A stretch of DNA of 23,093 nucleotides, from the NCBI GenBank assembly GCA_023486985.1, contig JAMDEM010000086.1, positions 1-23,093 on the forward strand, given 5' to 3'. The notes below the pieces were generated by a model. That model did not search any database. It was not told where the DNA came from and saw only the letters and a list, made by a program, of their open reading frames with translations. This DNA is from Bacillota bacterium (lineage in GTDB: Bacteria > Vulcanimicrobiota > JAMDEM01). Numbering within the stretch: position 1 is the stretch's first letter; each line of letters begins with the position of its first letter. Both the position numbers and the translations under genes were made by a program. Below are positions 7,149-14,921 of this stretch, one piece after another.

Positions 7149-8048
7149 TTACGCTCTTTCTATTTTTGCCACACACTCAATATGAGCGGTCTGCGGGAAC
7201 ATATCAACCGGCTGAATCTCCCGGGTTTTATACCCAAGCTCCGAAAGTATTGCAATATCCCGCGCCAGGGTTGATGGATTGCATGATACATAAATAATTT
7301 TTTTTGCTCTCATATTTGCTAAAGTCTCCAGAACTTCCGGCTCGCAGCCCTTGCGCGGAGGATCAAGAATAACCACATCAGCCCTGACCTCTTCATTTAA
7401 AAGCCTGGGTAAAACTTTTTCAGTTTTTCCTTTATAAAATTCCACATTCTTAATTTTATTAAGATTCACATTTTCCTGTGCATCTTTTACCGCCGAAGGA
7501 ACTTCTTCAATTCCTATCACTTTTTTTGCCTTCTGGGCAAGCCAGATGGCAAGGGTTCCCACACCGGAATAAGCGTCAATTATGGTATCAGTGCTTCTAA
7601 CACTGCTGTACTTCTCAACAATTTTAAACATTTTAAGGAGCTGTTCGGGATTTACCTGAAAGAAAGAATCGGCGGAAATTTTATATTGTATGCCGTTCAT
7701 CACTTCAATAATATAATCCTGCCCCCAGAGAAGCTTTGTCTGCTTTCCAAAAATAACATTGGTTTTATCCGGATTAATATTTTGCAGAATTCCCTTAACC
7801 TGCGGAGCTTTTTTCTTAAAAATATTTATGAGATCCTTTGCTCTGGGAATCTCCTTCTCTGTTACCACAAAGACAACAACAGCTTCATTCCTTACCGTGC
7901 TGATTCTGGAAATTATATACCTTACAAGACCTTCTCCCGTCTTTTCGCTGTAAATTGACCATCCCAGCTTGCCGAGGGCTTCCTGGGTAACCTGCAAAAC
8001 CAGATTGTTAAGGGGATGCTGAATGGCGCAAGCTTCCATCCTTACCAC
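7149..8048 (-). CDS. rlmD: RlmD-type 23S rRNA (uracil-5) methyltransferase, C-terminal part of an interrupted gene
   Basis: Catalytic half of a TrmA/RlmD-family enzyme that uses S-adenosylmethionine to make 5-methyluridine in 23S rRNA. Visible motifs: SAM-binding DAYSGVGTL, DPPRKG, and the nucleophile Cys in VSCNPST. It also has the fourth Fe-S cysteine in RMEACAIQHP and the family C-terminus PQTAHIECV. The frame is the same as that of 8130-8549. Between them lie 27 open codons, including a family-like LGLYERESHKVV, and then a single in-frame TAG. The GTG at 8048 lies inside conserved sequence, has no convincing ribosome-binding site, and is unlikely to be a real start. I read 7149-8549 as one gene of about 465 sense codons, normal for RlmD, split by a nonsense codon or sequencing error. 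Confidence 0.85.
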   Translation of the reverse strand: MVRMEACAIQHPLNNLVLQVTQEALGKLGWSIYSEKTGEGLVRYIISRISTVRNEAVVVFVVTEKEIPRAKDLINIFKKKAPQVKGILQNINPDKTNVIFGKQTKLLWGQDYIIEVMNGIQYKISADSFFQVNPEQLLKMFKIVEKYSSVRSTDTIIDAYSGVGTLAIWLAQKAKKVIGIEEVPSAVKDAQENVNLNKIKNVEFYKGKTEKVLPRLLNEEVRADVVILDPPRKGCEPEVLETLANMRAKKIIYVSCNPSTLARDIAILSELGYKTREIQPVDMFPQTAHIECVAKIERA

Positions 8049-8129
8049 TTTGTGGCTTTCTCTCTCGTAAAGCCCCAGATACGGGAAAGACCGTAAAAAT
8101 GTATCTTCTGTTTTATGAAAAGCCGTCGT

Positions 8130-8549
8130 CTAAGGTTTGGAAGCCGCCACAAGCTGAACTTTATTCCTGTAATACCACGGCTCATGGGATTCCAGCACAT
8201 CCATAACTTTTACATCTTTTATGCCGCTTATGTGAGCAAGGGAATCTTCAACAATTTTCTTTTTAAAAATAAGCTGGGAAGGATAATCAATATGCTGAAG
8301 CTGGCATCCGCCGCACTTGTAAAATATATGGCACCGGGGCTCTATACGGTGAGACGACGGCTTTATTATGCGGGTGATGGTGCCCCTGGCATATTTCTTC
8401 TTTATTTCTTCAATCCCTGTCTCAACGGTATCACCGGGCACCCCGTAAGGAATAAAAACAACAATATCTTCTATTCTGCCGACTGCTTCTCCGCCGGAAG
8501 CAATGCCGGCAATTTCCACTTCATAACTTTTACCTGTTTTAAGCTCCAT
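8130..8549 (-). CDS. rlmD: RlmD N-terminal part (TRAM domain and Fe-S cysteines), ends at in-frame TAG
   Basis: Residues 1-65 form the TRAM RNA-binding domain (IASGGEAVGRI, GVPGDTVE). Next come the [4Fe-4S] cysteines Cys73, Cys79 and Cys82 (CHIFYKCGGCQLQH), the pattern that marks RlmD within the TrmA family, then PWYYRNKVQ. The frame ends at TAG 8130-8132, but the same frame continues without another stop into the methyltransferase half, where the fourth cluster cysteine lies (full-length position about 174). The start ATG 8549 is two bases after the stop of the upstream 142-aa gene; the nearest ribosome-binding site, AAGGAAG, is about 12 nt away. The stop is either a pseudogene mutation or a base-call error. 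TAG is an ordinary stop in several neighbouring genes, so decoding it as an amino acid is unlikely. Confidence 0.82.
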   Translation of the reverse strand: MELKTGKSYEVEIAGIASGGEAVGRIEDIVVFIPYGVPGDTVETGIEEIKKKYARGTITRIIKPSSHRIEPRCHIFYKCGGCQLQHIDYPSQLIFKKKIVEDSLAHISGIKDVKVMDVLESHEPWYYRNKVQLVAASKP

Positions 8550-8551
8550 TT

Positions 8552-8980
8552 TTAATGTGCTTCCTTGTTTCCAGCCTCAAGTAATCCCATACCTTTGCTG
8601 ACAAAATCCTGACCTTTGTTTATGTGGGCAGGGTTATGGTCGTCAAAAACTTTAGCCATCTCCCTGTAACCCTGAAGCTGAAGCTTCAACGAAGAAATAA
8701 GGCTTTCGTGGAACTTTGTCCAAACATCTGGAGGCTTTATCTTTTCCAGCACCTCAAGCTGCCTGGCAAGTCCCTCTATAACTTTTGTTGCCACCTGCTT
8801 GCCTTTTTGAACAACAGGGTCATCAAGAGCAAAGACAGGAGTCTTACCTTCAAGTTCCTGAACAAATTTAACTATTGCTCTTACACCGTTTTTGTCCAGC
8901 ACAAAATTTCTCTGGATGGTGCCGAACTCTTCTATTATCAGTTCGATTTTTCCAAGATAACCTTTTTCGTCATCTTTCAT
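8552..8980 (-). CDS. Hypothetical cytosolic protein, 142 aa
   Basis: I do not recognise this family. The product is mostly predicted helix, with charged N-terminal residues (MKDDEKGYLGKIELIIEEFG) and a longer middle (AIVKFVQELEG, QVATKVIEGLARQLEVLEKI). The end (LKLQLQGYREMAKVFDDHNP) suggests an up-and-down helical bundle. It has no cysteines, signal peptide or membrane segment. Start ATG 8980 lies 6 bases after the ligA stop, with an AGGA in the end of ligA as a plausible ribosome-binding site. Its stop is two bases before the rlmD ATG, so it is an internal cistron of a ligA-unknown-rlmD-clp run. Position gives no clear functional clue. Confidence 0.85.
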   Translation of the reverse strand: MKDDEKGYLGKIELIIEEFGTIQRNFVLDKNGVRAIVKFVQELEGKTPVFALDDPVVQKGKQVATKVIEGLARQLEVLEKIKPPDVWTKFHESLISSLKLQLQGYREMAKVFDDHNPAHINKGQDFVSKGMGLLEAGNKEAH

Positions 8981-8986
8981 GCTTCA

Positions 8987-11005
8987 TCATCCTATTCTAT
9001 TTATTCCCAGCATCTTAAAAAATTCATCTTCGCCGAGAATCTTTACTCCCAGCTCCCTTGCTTTATCGTATTTCGATCCGGGGTCAGCGCCCGCTACAAC
9101 AAAATCCGTATTCTTGCTTACCGAGGAAGAAGCCCTGCCTCCCAGTTCCTTAATCCTGTTTTCCGCCTCAAGACGCGACATCGCCGAAAGAATTCCAGTA
9201 ATCACAAATGACTTCCCGGCAAAAGGCGTTTCTCTTGTAATTTCTTTTTCTTTAAAGTTTAATCCTTCGCGCCTGAGTTTTTCTATAATCTTAAGATTCT
9301 TCTCTACGGAGAAGTATTCAATTATGGACTGGGCAATCTCGGGACCTATCTCAGGCGTGCCTACAAGGTCTTCATTTTCTGCCTTGCTCAGCTTATCCAT
9401 ATCCCTGTATTTGGAAGCAAGCACTTCCGACAAATGCTCGCCCACATGCCTTATTCCAAGAGCATAAATGAGCCGCGCCAGCGGCCTGTCCTTGCTTTCT
9501 TTAATGCGTTTTGCAAGTTTTTCGGCAAGAGTTTTACCCATCCGCTCAAGGGGCAAAAGATCCTCTACTTTTAAATTATAAAGGTCGGATACATCCTTTA
9601 CAAGACCTTTTTCCACCATCTGGTCCACAAGGGCATCGCCGAAACCTTCAATATCCAGAGCCCGCCTTGAAACAAAATGCTTCACATGCTCTTTTAACTG
9701 GGCAGGGCAGGCTGAGCTTACGCACCTCCACACCGCCTCTCCCTCTGCTCTCACTGCCTTTGAGCCGCACCTGGGACAAACCTGCGGCATGTGGAATGGT
9801 TTTTCTTTCCCGCTTCTTTTTGAAATTATGACTGATATGACTTCAGGAATCACAGCGCCGGCTTTATGCACAAGAACTGTATCGCCTATCCGTATATCCT
9901 TCCGCTTTATCTCATCTTCATTGTGAAGAGTCGCCCTGCTTACAACCGAGCCGTCAATAAGTTTTGGCTGTAATACCGCTACCGGCGTTATGGCACCCGT
10001 CCTTCCAACCGAAACCTGGATATCTTCAACAATTGTGGTAACCTCGGTGGATGGAAGCTTATAGGCAACAGCCCAGCGGGGAGACCTTGAAATCGTTCCA
10101 AGCTCCCTTTGAAGGGCAAGGTCGTTTACCTTTACAACAATGCCGTCTATTTCATAAGAAAGATTTCTTCTTTCTTCATGCCAGGCTTTGCAGTATTTTA
10201 TCGCATCATCAATACCGTGAAAAAGTTTTGAGTGTTCATTCAGGTGAAAGCCTAGTTTCTTCAAAAACTGAAGCTCTTCAAAGTGATTTTTTATTCCGGG
10301 AACTTCAGAATCGCATCCGTAAATGAATATATCAAGGTTTCGCTGTGCTGTTATCCTTGAATCAAGCTGCCTTACCGAACCGGCTGAGGCATTCCTTGGA
10401 TTGGCAAAAACAGGCTCGCCCGTTTTTTCTCTCTCTTCATTCAGGCGTTCAAAATCATTCCAGTGCATGAAAACTTCGCCGCGCACTTCAAGGCGGGAAG
10501 GCAGGTGTTTTAAATCTCCGTGAAGCCTTAAAGGTATCCTTTTTACCGTCTTTAAATTATTTGTGATATCTTCGCCCCGGTATCCGTCACCTCTGGTAGC
10601 GCCCCTGAAAAGGATGCCGTTTTCATATATTAAAGAAACGGCTAACCCGTCAATTTTTAATTCCGCCACATAATCAATTTTTGAAATCTCCGCCCTTTTC
10701 CTTATCCGCTCGTCAAAGGCATTTAATTCTCCTTCATCAAATGCATTGGCAAGGCTGAGCATGGGGATGGTGTGTTGAACTACGCCGAAGGCTTCCACAG
10801 GACCCACCCCGACTCTTTGGGTGGGCGAATCGGAAGTGCGCAGTTCAGTGAACTCTTCTTCTAATTTAAGAAGCTCCCTGAAGAGCCTGTCGTATTCGGA
10901 ATCTGATATTTCAGGCTGGTTTAAAACATAATAAAGGTAATCGTGGCGTCTGATTTCTTCTCTTAACTGCTCAATTTTTTTTCTGGCATCCTGCAGGGTA
11001 AGCAA
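8987..11005 (-). CDS. ligA: NAD+-dependent DNA ligase LigA
   Basis: Seals nicks in DNA using NAD+. Domains in order (numbered from the start chosen here): Ia/NMN-binding region (HDYLYYVLNQPEISDSEYDRL), adenylation domain with catalytic Lys117 in KIDG, OB fold, a four-cysteine zinc finger (Cys410, 413, 428, 433), helix-hairpin-helix region, and a C-terminal BRCT domain (GKSFVITGIL to about the end). All are intact. A frame open to TTG 11023 exists, but the only start with a suitably placed ribosome-binding site (GAAGGTG, 6 nt away) is TTG 11005. That start also gives the family-like short leader LTLQDARKKIEQLREEI. The resulting 672 aa is typical. It lies 63 bases downstream of amj and just before the 142-aa gene. 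Confidence 0.97.
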   Translation of the reverse strand: MLTLQDARKKIEQLREEIRRHDYLYYVLNQPEISDSEYDRLFRELLKLEEEFTELRTSDSPTQRVGVGPVEAFGVVQHTIPMLSLANAFDEGELNAFDERIRKRAEISKIDYVAELKIDGLAVSLIYENGILFRGATRGDGYRGEDITNNLKTVKRIPLRLHGDLKHLPSRLEVRGEVFMHWNDFERLNEEREKTGEPVFANPRNASAGSVRQLDSRITAQRNLDIFIYGCDSEVPGIKNHFEELQFLKKLGFHLNEHSKLFHGIDDAIKYCKAWHEERRNLSYEIDGIVVKVNDLALQRELGTISRSPRWAVAYKLPSTEVTTIVEDIQVSVGRTGAITPVAVLQPKLIDGSVVSRATLHNEDEIKRKDIRIGDTVLVHKAGAVIPEVISVIISKRSGKEKPFHMPQVCPRCGSKAVRAEGEAVWRCVSSACPAQLKEHVKHFVSRRALDIEGFGDALVDQMVEKGLVKDVSDLYNLKVEDLLPLERMGKTLAEKLAKRIKESKDRPLARLIYALGIRHVGEHLSEVLASKYRDMDKLSKAENEDLVGTPEIGPEIAQSIIEYFSVEKNLKIIEKLRREGLNFKEKEITRETPFAGKSFVITGILSAMSRLEAENRIKELGGRASSSVSKNTDFVVAGADPGSKYDKARELGVKILGEDEFFKMLGINRIG

Positions 11006-11068
11006 TAACTTCACCTTCCCCAACTATTTTACCGCAAATCCATAAGACAAAAACTTGCTGATGATGTT

Positions 11069-11902
11069 CTAAAATTTTAAATGCCCAAGCCAGACTGTTA
11101 CTTTATAAATGAACAATGCAGACGGCGAGAAGATAAACTGTCCGAGTATTGTTCCCAGTATCGTTCCCAGTGTGAGATAGAGCACCATAATTTTTACATC
11201 TTTTGGCGGTCTTAAGCCTGCAACTGTTTGGTCCACAATTAAAGCAGCCGTGGGGTCAACCACAACAAAGAGGAAGATTGTTCCGATGCCGTTTATTATT
11301 CCCGATAAAAGGACGGCAGTTCTTGCATAATTCGGCGCCATGGCGCTTGCATAAGTTGCGGCAAGAACCCCCACTGTCCATATTGCAATTCCAAATACAT
11401 TGAACATGAGGAAGTTTCTCGGCACTCCTCCCAGTTTTAAATTTTCCACCCCTAAAAGGCTTGGCTTTCTTAACGTTGCAAATACTTTGCCGTAATTTGC
11501 AGGATTTAAAACGGCAAATATCACTCTTACCATTGAGCCTCTTTTCTCCATGCCGTTTATGCCTTTAATGTAAATCTGGATAAAGGTTGGAAGAAATAAT
11601 GCCCCTATAAGGCTTCCTACCGTGGCGGCGGCAATTATCAGCCTCATTTTCATCTCAAGAAGCGGCAGGTTTCCTGTTAACGCAGCCTTGTCAACAATGC
11701 TTCCCATAACAGGAACATAAAAGAGGTTGGCAAGCCGGTAAATTACCGCAAACAGGTTATAAAGAGTCAGGGAAACGGCAACTCTCTTTGTTTCCACGCC
11801 CGATATTCTTGCGGCTCCGGTCGTTATTGACAGGATATTTACAAAAGCATTTATTATGCAGACAAAAAGAAGTCTTCCTTCGCTTAACAAACTAAGATAC
11901 AA
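11069..11902 (-). CDS. amj: Amj-family lipid II flippase (DUF2837)
   Basis: Polytopic inner-membrane protein, 277 aa, with about six hydrophobic segments. The N-terminal third carries the Amj pattern: a first helix, then ARISGVETKRVAVSLTLYN, a second helix, and RLANLFYVPVMGSIVD. Amj (alternate to MurJ) moves the peptidoglycan precursor lipid II across the cytoplasmic membrane. A TTG at 11908 is in frame, but the TTG at 11902 is the one 7 nt after a GAGGAG and is preferred. Either way the start overlaps the end of pcrA by about 11-17 bases, so the two are translationally coupled. The gene stops with TAG. Identification is from the conserved N-terminal region; the rest is diverged. Confidence 0.8.
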   Translation of the reverse strand: MYLSLLSEGRLLFVCIINAFVNILSITTGAARISGVETKRVAVSLTLYNLFAVIYRLANLFYVPVMGSIVDKAALTGNLPLLEMKMRLIIAAATVGSLIGALFLPTFIQIYIKGINGMEKRGSMVRVIFAVLNPANYGKVFATLRKPSLLGVENLKLGGVPRNFLMFNVFGIAIWTVGVLAATYASAMAPNYARTAVLLSGIINGIGTIFLFVVVDPTAALIVDQTVAGLRPPKDVKIMVLYLTLGTILGTILGQFIFSPSALFIYKVTVWLGHLKF

Positions 11903-14252
11903 TTTCAAACTCCTCTATTTTCAGTGATTGAACTCCCCAGCCCGGGAAGGCGGCGGTTACAGGTTTTTCAAATTCTCCTTTAACCACTCTGGTAATAACG
12001 CCTTCGCCATAGATATCGTGATAAACCCTGTCGCCCACGCTTATCTTTTTTGCCCTAAAACCCGGTTCTTCTTCTTCCAGGTCATCTATTGGAGTTAGAT
12101 ATTCAGCCAGGAGAAGCTTCTCACCTTCAGATTTAAAAGAAACTTTTATCTCTTCGCCGTTAACTTCCTTAATAACTCCCTCGCCGAAGATTCTGTGACG
12201 CACTTTCCGGCCTGCTTTGAATTTTTTTTCTTCCTTTTTCTCTCCGGGCTTTTCAAACTCATCAAATTTCCTGTCTTCATTGGCTCTTGAATAAGCCCTC
12301 GCCTTGCGCGCAGGCTTTTCCTGTTCTGTCATATCTTCAAGATATTCCTCCGGTATTTCACTTAAAAACCTTGAGGGCATATTTTCCATTGTCATCCCGA
12401 AAAGCATGCGCTGATAAGCATTAAGAAGATAAAGCAATTCCCTTGCTCTTGTGACACCCACATAGCAAAGTCTTCTTTCCTCTTCAAGCTGATCCGGCTC
12501 TGAGAGGGAACGGGAATGAGGAAAGATGCCTTCCTCCATTCCTCCAACAATAACAACCGGAAATTCAAGACCCTTTGCGGAATGAAGCGTCATAATGGTC
12601 ACCGCCAGTGGATCTTCGCTCCACGTGTCAATATCAGTCATGAGGGATACCTCGGAAAGAAAAGCATCAAGGCTTGTATCCTCGGAAGTTTTTTCAAACT
12701 CCATGGTTACGCTTAAAAGTTCTTCAATGTTCTCAAGCCTTGAGAAGGCTTCAATTGTTCCTTCCGTTTGCAGGGCATCTTTATAGCCGGAATCTTCAAT
12801 TATGTGCCTTACAAGTTCAGTAAGGGAAAGAGTTTCCGCCCTTTCTTTTAACTTTTTAATGAGCTTTGAAAATTCTTTGATTTTTTCTGCGGCTCTTGGA
12901 ATCAAGCTTTTGTAATCATCAATTTTTAATACGACATCATAGAGAGAAATATTTTCACTGTTTGAAACTTCCATAAGTTTTGACAGGGTGGTTAGACCTA
13001 TGCCTCTTGACGGAGCGTTGATTATTCTCCTTAAGCCCACGGAATCCTGGGGATTTGCAATGATTTTCAGGTATGCAAGAATATCTTTTATTTCCTTGCG
13101 GTCGTAAAACCTTAACCCGCCTACCAGCTTATACGGGATGCCTTCCTGAAGAAGAACTTCTTCATAAATTCGGGACTGGGCGTTTGTGCGGTAAAGAATT
13201 GCAAAATCGCCGTAATTTTTCTCCCGCTCTCTTACCTTCTTCTTTATTTCCGTTATTGCAAACCTTGCTTCTTCTCTCTCGTTGGCGGCGGTGTATTTTA
13301 TTATCTTTGCCCTGGATGCATTGGCTGTCCAGAGAGTCTTGTCTTTTCTCCCGATATTATTCCTTACCAGATAATTGGCGGCATCAAGAATAATCTTGGT
13401 TGAGCGGTAATTTTGTTCAAGCTTTATTATTTTTGCTTCGGGGTAATCTTCCTCAAATTTTAAGATTATGGTAATATCGGCGCCCCTGAAGCCGTAAATG
13501 CTCTGGTCATCATCTCCCACGGCGCACAAATTCCTGTGTTTTTCCGCCAGAAGCTTAACCAGCATATACTGCGTGTAATTTACATCCTGATATTCATCAA
13601 TGTGAACATAGCGGAATTTTTCCCTGTATTTTTCAAGAACCTCAGGGAAATTTTGAAAAAGCTCCACCGTCTTCATCAATAAATCGTCAAAATCCATGGC
13701 ATGATTTCTTGCAAGCCTGTCCTGATAACGTTCATAAACAACGGTGGCAACCTCTCCAAAAACATCTGACGGAGCAAACATCTGAAATTCCTTCCACCCG
13801 ATAAGCTTGTTCTTTGCCGAACTTATGGCGTCAAGAATTGCGACGGGAGGAAATTTTTTCTCTTCAAGCTGAAGCTCCTTCAGGCACTCTTTCACCACCG
13901 CAGTCTGGTCGCGGTCGTCATAAATGACAAAGGAATGAGGGAAACCTATCATGTGGGCGTCCTGGCGGAGAATTCTTGCGCAGATTGAATGAAATGTGCC
14001 CATCCAGGGCATCACATTCCTGCCTATATAATTGGCAATCCGGTCCTTCATCTCGCCAGCCGCCTTGTTTGTAAAGGTAACGGCAAGTATATTCAACGGA
14101 GAGACTCTTTTATTATGAATAATATGGGCAACACGGCAGGTAAGCACTCTGGTTTTGCCGCTTCCCGCGCCTGCAAGAATCAGCAACGGTCCCCCTGTAT
14201 GAAGGACCGCCTCTCTCTGGACGGGATTTAGTGATTCAATATATTTTTCCAT
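11892..14252 (-). CDS. pcrA: UvrD/PcrA-type superfamily 1A DNA helicase with two C-terminal Tudor-like modules
   Basis: ATP-dependent 3'-5' helicase of DNA repair and replication-conflict resolution. Motifs: Walker A GAGSGKT (28-34), TFTNKAA, GTFHS, DEYQD (219-223), GDDDQSIYGFRGA, QNYRST, TLHSAKGLEFP and VGVTRA; all are intact. PcrA normally ends with one small Tudor-like domain that contacts RNA polymerase. Here residues about 677-722 (KAGRKVRHRIFGEGVIKEV) and 737-784 (SVGDRVYHDIYGEGVITRV) look like two tandem copies joined by an acidic linker. The domain is preceded by a charged linker of about 40 residues. ATG 14252 is three bases after the toxin stop codon. The 3' end overlaps amj. The stop is TAG. 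Length (786 aa) is slightly above usual because of the duplication. Confidence 0.96.
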   Translation of the reverse strand: MEKYIESLNPVQREAVLHTGGPLLILAGAGSGKTRVLTCRVAHIIHNKRVSPLNILAVTFTNKAAGEMKDRIANYIGRNVMPWMGTFHSICARILRQDAHMIGFPHSFVIYDDRDQTAVVKECLKELQLEEKKFPPVAILDAISSAKNKLIGWKEFQMFAPSDVFGEVATVVYERYQDRLARNHAMDFDDLLMKTVELFQNFPEVLEKYREKFRYVHIDEYQDVNYTQYMLVKLLAEKHRNLCAVGDDDQSIYGFRGADITIILKFEEDYPEAKIIKLEQNYRSTKIILDAANYLVRNNIGRKDKTLWTANASRAKIIKYTAANEREEARFAITEIKKKVREREKNYGDFAILYRTNAQSRIYEEVLLQEGIPYKLVGGLRFYDRKEIKDILAYLKIIANPQDSVGLRRIINAPSRGIGLTTLSKLMEVSNSENISLYDVVLKIDDYKSLIPRAAEKIKEFSKLIKKLKERAETLSLTELVRHIIEDSGYKDALQTEGTIEAFSRLENIEELLSVTMEFEKTSEDTSLDAFLSEVSLMTDIDTWSEDPLAVTIMTLHSAKGLEFPVVIVGGMEEGIFPHSRSLSEPDQLEEERRLCYVGVTRARELLYLLNAYQRMLFGMTMENMPSRFLSEIPEEYLEDMTEQEKPARKARAYSRANEDRKFDEFEKPGEKKEEKKFKAGRKVRHRIFGEGVIKEVNGEEIKVSFKSEGEKLLLAEYLTPIDDLEEEEPGFRAKKISVGDRVYHDIYGEGVITRVVKGEFEKPVTAAFPGWGVQSLKIEEFEIVS

Positions 14253-14255
14253 TAT

Positions 14256-14549
14256 TTATAAATTTCCCTTTCGCTCGATACCTAAAAGAATAATTACTTT
14301 TTTCCCGTCATCCACATCATAAAAAACCCGGCAATCACCAATTCTGAGGCGATAATGAGCTACATATTTATAAAACACTAATTCTTTTTCAAGGAATTTA
14401 AACTTTTTGCCGGGAGGTCTCGGATTATCACCAAGCTCAGCAATGGAATCATAAATTCTTTTCTCTTCCTTTTTGCTGAGTTTTGAAAGAAATTTTTCGA
14501 ATTCTTTTTCTACTCTGCTGCCGGCAAAATGAATTTCATATTTCATCAT
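14256..14549 (-). CDS. RelE/ParE-family toxin
   Basis: A 97-aa basic protein of the RelE/ParE fold. The N-terminal helices (KEFEKFLSKLSKKEEKRIYD) are followed by NPRPPGKKFKFL and the diagnostic C-terminal strands HYRLRIGDCRVFYDVDDGKK and VIILLGIERKG. RelE-type members cleave mRNA in the ribosome and ParE-type members poison gyrase; I cannot tell which from the sequence. The start codon (ATG 14549 or the next codon) lies inside the end of the antitoxin gene, an overlap of 14 bases that couples their synthesis. The stop is three bases before pcrA, so toxin transcripts probably continue into the helicase gene. Confidence 0.9.
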   Translation of the reverse strand: MMKYEIHFAGSRVEKEFEKFLSKLSKKEEKRIYDSIAELGDNPRPPGKKFKFLEKELVFYKYVAHYRLRIGDCRVFYDVDDGKKVIILLGIERKGNL

Positions 14550-14832
14550 GAATTCTCAATTTGCGTGATAAATTTCTAAACGGCACACCGCCTGTTTTTC
14601 TATATTCAGCCCTTGCTTTTGCAATCTTTTCCAAAAGGTCAGGTCTTTGAAGTTCTTCATAAATTTCTAACAACTCTAACAATTCTTCATAATCCATGAG
14701 AATTTTTTGGGGTTTTCCATGTATTGTAATAAATACAGGCGAGCCTGATTTATTAATAACCTCAGAAAGAGAAGAGCGAAGCTCTCTTACCCCCATAAAT
14801 GTTGCGTCTTTTAATAAAGTTTTAAGACTCAT
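14536..14832 (-). CDS. Phd/YefM-family antitoxin
   Basis: A 98-aa antitoxin. The N-terminal DNA-binding and dimerisation part reads TFMGVRELRSSLSEVINKSG, then PVFITIHGKPQKILMDYEEL, the classic Phd/YefM layout. The charged C-terminal tail (LLEKIAKARAEYRKTGG onward) would wrap the toxin. An in-frame TTG at 14847 gives a longer product, but ATG 14832 (MSLKTLLKDATF) follows a GGGGATGA at proper distance and fits the family length better. A near-consensus promoter with an inverted repeat over its -35 box lies directly upstream, as expected for an autorepressed toxin-antitoxin operon. Confidence 0.9.
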   Translation of the reverse strand: MSLKTLLKDATFMGVRELRSSLSEVINKSGSPVFITIHGKPQKILMDYEELLELLEIYEELQRPDLLEKIAKARAEYRKTGGVPFRNLSRKLRIHDEI

Positions 14833-14876
14833 AACTATCATCCCCAAAATGTGTAATCAATTGTGTCCACGTTTTC

Positions 14877-14905
14877 ATCATATCACTTTTAAAGATGCCG
14901 GTCAA
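14877..14905 (-). promoter_or_regulatory. Sigma70-type promoter of the toxin-antitoxin operon
   Basis: On the minus strand TTGACC (14905-14900) and TATGAT (14882-14877) are separated by exactly 17 bases. It lies 45 bases upstream of the antitoxin ATG, in the short gap after tupC. It is one of the two best promoter matches I found in the window. Confidence 0.8.
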
Positions 14906-14918
14906 ACTTCATCTTTAA
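14889..14918. promoter_or_regulatory. 9-bp inverted repeat over the -35 box, candidate antitoxin operator
   Basis: TTAAAGATG (14889-14897) and CATCTTTAA (14910-14918) are perfect inverted arms with a 12-bp spacer containing the -35 hexamer. No T-run follows on the minus strand, so it is better read as a protein-binding site than a tupC terminator. Binding by the Phd-type antitoxin is inferred. Confidence 0.55.
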
Positions 14919-14921
14919 TTT

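Noticed and set aside
8130..8132. UAG recoded as an amino acid (pyrrolysine or suppressor) in rlmD
   Set aside because: TAG is the terminal stop of clp, pcrA, amj, tupC and the DUF2231 gene in this window, so general UAG decoding is unlikely. A mutation or base error is simpler.
8624..9211. 195-aa plus-strand reading frame
   Set aside because: It is antisense to ligA and the 142-aa gene, with no recognisable domain.
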